Shown piece after piece: positions 61,005 to 64,000 of a stretch of DNA of 64,000 nucleotides. The translations under genes and the position numbers were made by a program. Origin of the DNA: JAHRAW01 sp963693025 (GTDB lineage: Bacteria; Pseudomonadota; Gammaproteobacteria; Arenicellales; Poriferihabitantaceae). The notes under the pieces are model-generated. The model saw only the letters and a program-made list of their open reading frames with translations. It searched no databases and was not told the DNA's origin. How positions within the stretch are numbered: position 1 is the first letter of the stretch; each line of letters opens with the position of its first letter. The stretch is taken from assembly GCA_963693025.1 (NCBI GenBank), contig OY843749.1, positions 682,001 through 746,000 on the forward strand, given 5' to 3'.

Positions 61005-63428
61005 CTAAAACAGCGACTCCGATTTTTCTTCGTCGAGTGGGGTTTGGGGGGCGGGGCGGGAGGGGTTGTCGGGTTCGGTGCCGGCCAGGTAGTACTCCAA
61101 GTAGCCGTCGGGGTGGTCGGGGGAGGTGACTTGGCCGGTTTCTTTGTCGATGAAGCGGGTTGTGATATGGGGGGGCGGGGCTAACTCTCGTTCGGGGAAA
61201 TCTTTCAGCACCGCGCCCATGTAGTCGACCCAGATTGGCAGCGCGGCGGTGGCGCCGGATTCGCGTCCGCCCAGATGTGACGGCTCGTCGAATCCGACGA
61301 AAACGGTGGTCACGATGTCCGGGTTGAAACCGGAAAACCACGCGTCTCGGTGGCCGTTGGTGGTGCCGGTTTTGCCGGAGAGGTCGCTACGATTGAGCGC
61401 CAGCGCGCGCCGCCCGGTGCCGGACTGGATGACCTGCCGCATCAGGCTGCTGATGAGAAACGCGTTCTGTTCGGAAATCGCGCGGTCTTCTTCGCTCGCC
61501 GTTTGCGCCGTGCCATCCGCCGCCGCGGTTTCCCCCGCCGCAGTGACGGCGCTGTCATCGAGGTCGGAGTCGGGACCGGCGGCCTTGACCAAACAGCCAT
61601 CGCAGGGACCCAGATTGACCACGTTGCCCTCGCCATCGACGATGCGCTCGATGAGATACGGCGTGACGCGTTTTCCGCCGTTGGCGAACACCGCGAAGCC
61701 GGCGGCGAGGTCGAGCGGGGTGGCGGTCGTGCTACCGAGCGCGAGCGAGTAACTGCGCGGCAGTTGGTCGCGGTCAAAGCCGAATTTGACGAGGTGGTCG
61801 ATGGTCTTTTCGATGCCGACGGCGCGCAACAGGCGCACCGCCACCAGATTGATGGAGCGGCTCAACGCCTCGCGCAGGCGCGTCGGACCGAAGAATTTCC
61901 CGCTGTAATTCTGCGGGCGCCAGAGGCCCTCGAGCGGGTCTTCGATGACGATCGGCGCCGCGCTCACCAGCGTGCCGGGGGTGAAGCCGTGGTCGAGCGC
62001 GGCGGAGTAGATGAACGGCTTGATGTTGGAGCCGGGCTGCCTGAGCGCCTGCGTGGCGCGGTTGAACTTGCTCAGGTAGTAGTCAAAGCCGCCGGTCATC
62101 GCGCGAATCGCCCCGCTGTTCGGGTCGAGGCTGACCAGCGCGCCGGATATCGCCGGCATCTGGTTGAGGCGCCAGACGTTGTCGCTGGTGCGCGACACAT
62201 AGACGATGTCGCCGCGGCTGACCACCTCGGCGCTGGTGGTCGGTTCGCGCCCCATGATGTCGGCGGATTTATAGGCTTTCGCCCACTTGATATGCGCCCA
62301 GTCGATGCGAATCGTTTCCTGATCCTGCGTGAGCGCGGTGATGGACTGCCCGCGGTTTTCCAGCACGACCGCCGGCACCAGTTCCCGGCTCTTGGGATAT
62401 GCCAGCAACGCCTGGTCGATGGATTCCGGCGTTTGCTCGTCCGGGTTGATATGCGCGAGCGGACCGCGAAAGCCGTGGCGGCGGTCGTAACTCATCAAGC
62501 CGTTTCGCAACGCTTCATCGGCCTGCGCCTGGTGCTCGCTGTTGATGCTGACCGTGACCCGGAAACCCAACTCGTAAGTCCGCTCGCCGAAGCGCTCGAC
62601 CATCAACTGGCGCACCAACTCGGCGACATACGGCGCCTGCGCTTCCACTTCGGCGACATGCCGCGTGGCGGTGACCGGCGCCTGGCGCGCGGTGTTGTAA
62701 CTGAGGTCGTCGATGCGCCCCAGTTCGTGCAGGCGTTTGAGCACGTGGTCGCGGCGCTCGGCGGCGCGGCGCGGATTGGATATCGGGTTGTCGCGCGACG
62801 GCGCTTTGGGCAGCCCGGCGAGCATGGTGATTTCGGGAACGCTCAGGTTTTCCAGTTCAACGCCGTAATAAACCTGCGAAGCGGCGGCGAAACCATACGC
62901 GCGGTGGCCGAGGAAAATCTTGTTGAAATACAGTTCCAGAATCTCATCTTTGGTCAGCGCGCGCTCCATATTGAAGGCGAGCAAGATTTCCTTGAGTTTG
63001 CGCGTGTAGGTTTTTTCCGGCGTGAGGAAAAAATTTCGCGCGACCTGCATGGTGATGGTGCTCGCCCCCTGCGAGCGCGACTTGCTCAGCAGGTTGCTCA
63101 AACCGGCGCGCACGATGCCGGGGAAGTCGACGCCGTTGTGGTGGTAGAAGCGGTCGTCTTCGGTCGCCAGCACGGCGTCGATTAGCAGCGGCGGGGTTTT
63201 GTCGAGCGAGACCGGGATGCGCCTTTCGTTGCCATACTCGGCGATGAGTTTGCCGTCGTTGTTGTAAATGCGCAGCGGGATGTTCAGGGGGACGCGCCGG
63301 ATGTCCTCGATGGTGGGCAGTTCGGGCAGCAGGGTGGCGGCATACAATCCGAGCCCGATGCCCATGGTGACCGCAAACAGCAAGCCCCACGAAAGGACTC
63401 TCAGCAGCGCTCTGGCGAAAAATCTCAT
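61005..63428 (-). CDS. ponA: Penicillin-binding protein 1A (bifunctional)
   Basis: 807 residues. N-terminal membrane anchor (about 5-30), GT51 glycosyltransferase with AVLATEDDRFYHHNGVD and SQGASTITMQVARNFFL, an OB-like insert, then the transpeptidase with SxxK in PGSNIKPF, SxN in SRSINL and KTG in SGKTGTTN. Polymerises and crosslinks peptidoglycan in the periplasm. ATG 63428 was chosen over a TTG one codon earlier. Divergent from aroK, as in many gammaproteobacteria, but without pilM-Q between. Confidence 0.96.
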   Translation of the reverse strand: MRFFARALLRVLSWGLLFAVTMGIGLGLYAATLLPELPTIEDIRRVPLNIPLRIYNNDGKLIAEYGNERRIPVSLDKTPPLLIDAVLATEDDRFYHHNGVDFPGIVRAGLSNLLSKSRSQGASTITMQVARNFFLTPEKTYTRKLKEILLAFNMERALTKDEILELYFNKIFLGHRAYGFAAASQVYYGVELENLSVPEITMLAGLPKAPSRDNPISNPRRAAERRDHVLKRLHELGRIDDLSYNTARQAPVTATRHVAEVEAQAPYVAELVRQLMVERFGERTYELGFRVTVSINSEHQAQADEALRNGLMSYDRRHGFRGPLAHINPDEQTPESIDQALLAYPKSRELVPAVVLENRGQSITALTQDQETIRIDWAHIKWAKAYKSADIMGREPTTSAEVVSRGDIVYVSRTSDNVWRLNQMPAISGALVSLDPNSGAIRAMTGGFDYYLSKFNRATQALRQPGSNIKPFIYSAALDHGFTPGTLVSAAPIVIEDPLEGLWRPQNYSGKFFGPTRLREALSRSINLVAVRLLRAVGIEKTIDHLVKFGFDRDQLPRSYSLALGSTTATPLDLAAGFAVFANGGKRVTPYLIERIVDGEGNVVNLGPCDGCLVKAAGPDSDLDDSAVTAAGETAAADGTAQTASEEDRAISEQNAFLISSLMRQVIQSGTGRRALALNRSDLSGKTGTTNGHRDAWFSGFNPDIVTTVFVGFDEPSHLGGRESGATAALPIWVDYMGAVLKDFPERELAPPPHITTRFIDKETGQVTSPDHPDGYLEYYLAGTEPDNPSRPAPQTPLDEEKSESLF

Positions 63429-63553
63429 CAAACCAACCGGTTGTGTCTTGACACGCGTCTCGCGGGGCGACGGGAAAACTTCCCCACGCGCGCCCGCACA
63501 AAGTATTATAGCCCCAATCCGTGTTCGGCAACCGCCACCGTGAGACTTAACGC

Positions 63554-64000
63554 GTGCAAACTAATGTCTATCTGATCGGCCTGATGGGGGCGGGCAAAAC
63601 CACCGTGGGGCGCAAACTCGCCCGCCTGCTGCGCTGCGATTTCATCGACACCGACCACGCGCTGGAGGAGCGCACCGGGGTGTCGGTCAGCCACATATTC
63701 GAGATTGAAGGCGAGCGCGGTTTCCGCGAGCGGGAAGCCAAACTGCTGGCGGAAGTCAGCATGCGCGAGCGCGCCGGCGGCGCGGTCATCGCCACCGGCG
63801 GCGGCGTCGTGCTGATGGAAAGCAACCGCCGGGTGATGCGCCGCTCGGGAACCGTGGTGTATTTGCGCGCCTCGGCGGAGTTGCTCTGGGAGCGCCTCAA
63901 AGGCGGCCAGACCCGCCCGCTGTTGAGCGCGCCGGACCCGAAAAGTAAAATAGCGCAACTGCTGGAAGCGCGCGCTCCGCTGTATACCGCGCAAGCGGAT
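63554..64000 (+). CDS. aroK: Shikimate kinase, 5' part
   Basis: First 149 codons; the gene runs off the window. GTG start at 63554 (QTNVYLIGLMGAGKTTVGRKL), with the Walker A motif GAGKTT, FIDTDHALEER for shikimate binding, IFEIEGERGFREREA and ATGGGVV. Phosphorylates shikimate in aromatic amino-acid synthesis. The 125-bp gap to ponA must hold both divergent promoters. aroB would be expected downstream. Confidence 0.95.
   Translation, partial: MQTNVYLIGLMGAGKTTVGRKLARLLRCDFIDTDHALEERTGVSVSHIFEIEGERGFREREAKLLAEVSMRERAGGAVIATGGGVVLMESNRRVMRRSGTVVYLRASAELLWERLKGGQTRPLLSAPDPKSKIAQLLEARAPLYTAQAD

Noticed and set aside
61350..63185. Long open frame (611 codons) on the plus strand opposite ponA; similar long antisense frames opposite ilvD (7484-8788), the TMADH-like gene (29916-31409), nuoM (38412-39854) and nuoN (38011-38376)
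   Set aside because: These mirror real genes with clear motifs, are rich in Arg/Gly/His/Gln without recognisable domains, and arise from high GC at third codon positions.

Overview
The window is GC-rich, densely coded bacterial DNA, most likely from a gammaproteobacterium. Supporting signs are the birA-coaX-SPOR order known from Pseudomonas relatives, a SohB protease, a GlnS, a tatABC cluster and a ponA/aroK divergent pair at the right end. nuoC and nuoD are separate genes, unlike E. coli. The exact lineage cannot be read from the sequence; an uncultured or host-associated group would fit.

Layout. 1-9.4 kb: 3' end of a glutathione-dependent formaldehyde dehydrogenase, an EamA transporter, a PbfA-like class III PLP enzyme, a phosphoribosyltransferase, a YqaA-type membrane protein, a class II aldolase carrying a duplicated N-terminal module, ilvD and a peroxiredoxin-like gene. 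9.9-15.6 kb: dapE, glnS, sohB, a gamma carbonic anhydrase-like gene, and a small cassette (55-aa protein plus SLATT-like two-TM protein) behind a near-consensus promoter. 15.9-20.6 kb: tatA-tatB-tatC-nadE-ycaQ on the minus strand; TatB has an unusual cysteine-containing C-terminal domain. 21.6-29.6 kb: a PIG-V-like membrane protein with a GT2 glycosyltransferase, birA-coaX-SPOR-like gene, ispG and a molybdopterin oxidoreductase. 29.6-35.7 kb: a trimethylamine dehydrogenase-like flavoprotein, a PuuA-like glutamine synthetase, two EamA transporters and a candidate ykkC-like RNA leader.

36.9-58.0 kb holds a complete 14-gene nuo (respiratory complex I) operon on the minus strand, followed by ddl. 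Five of its 13 internal junctions contain extra co-directional genes: a DNA methyltransferase-nuclease fusion between nuoB and nuoC; a PD-(D/E)XK-like protein between nuoC and nuoD; two small membrane proteins between nuoD and nuoE; a methyltransferase plus a putative restriction enzyme between nuoE and nuoF; and a second methyltransferase-nuclease fusion plus an acidic protein between nuoI and nuoJ. Many insertions are joined to nuo genes by 4-base ATGA overlaps, so the operon's translational coupling is kept. This is the most striking feature of the window: restriction-modification-type genes embedded in an essential respiratory operon.

58.1-64 kb: a copper-type P-ATPase, ponA (PBP1a) and the start of aroK.

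A family of intergenic palindromic repeats (unit about 200 bp, ends CGTCATTCTCGA, two internal hairpins) occupies nearly every large intergenic gap, about eleven copies, with none inside nuo. Two copies are themselves interrupted by different miniature elements, one with 24-bp terminal inverted repeats and a perfect 8-bp target duplication.
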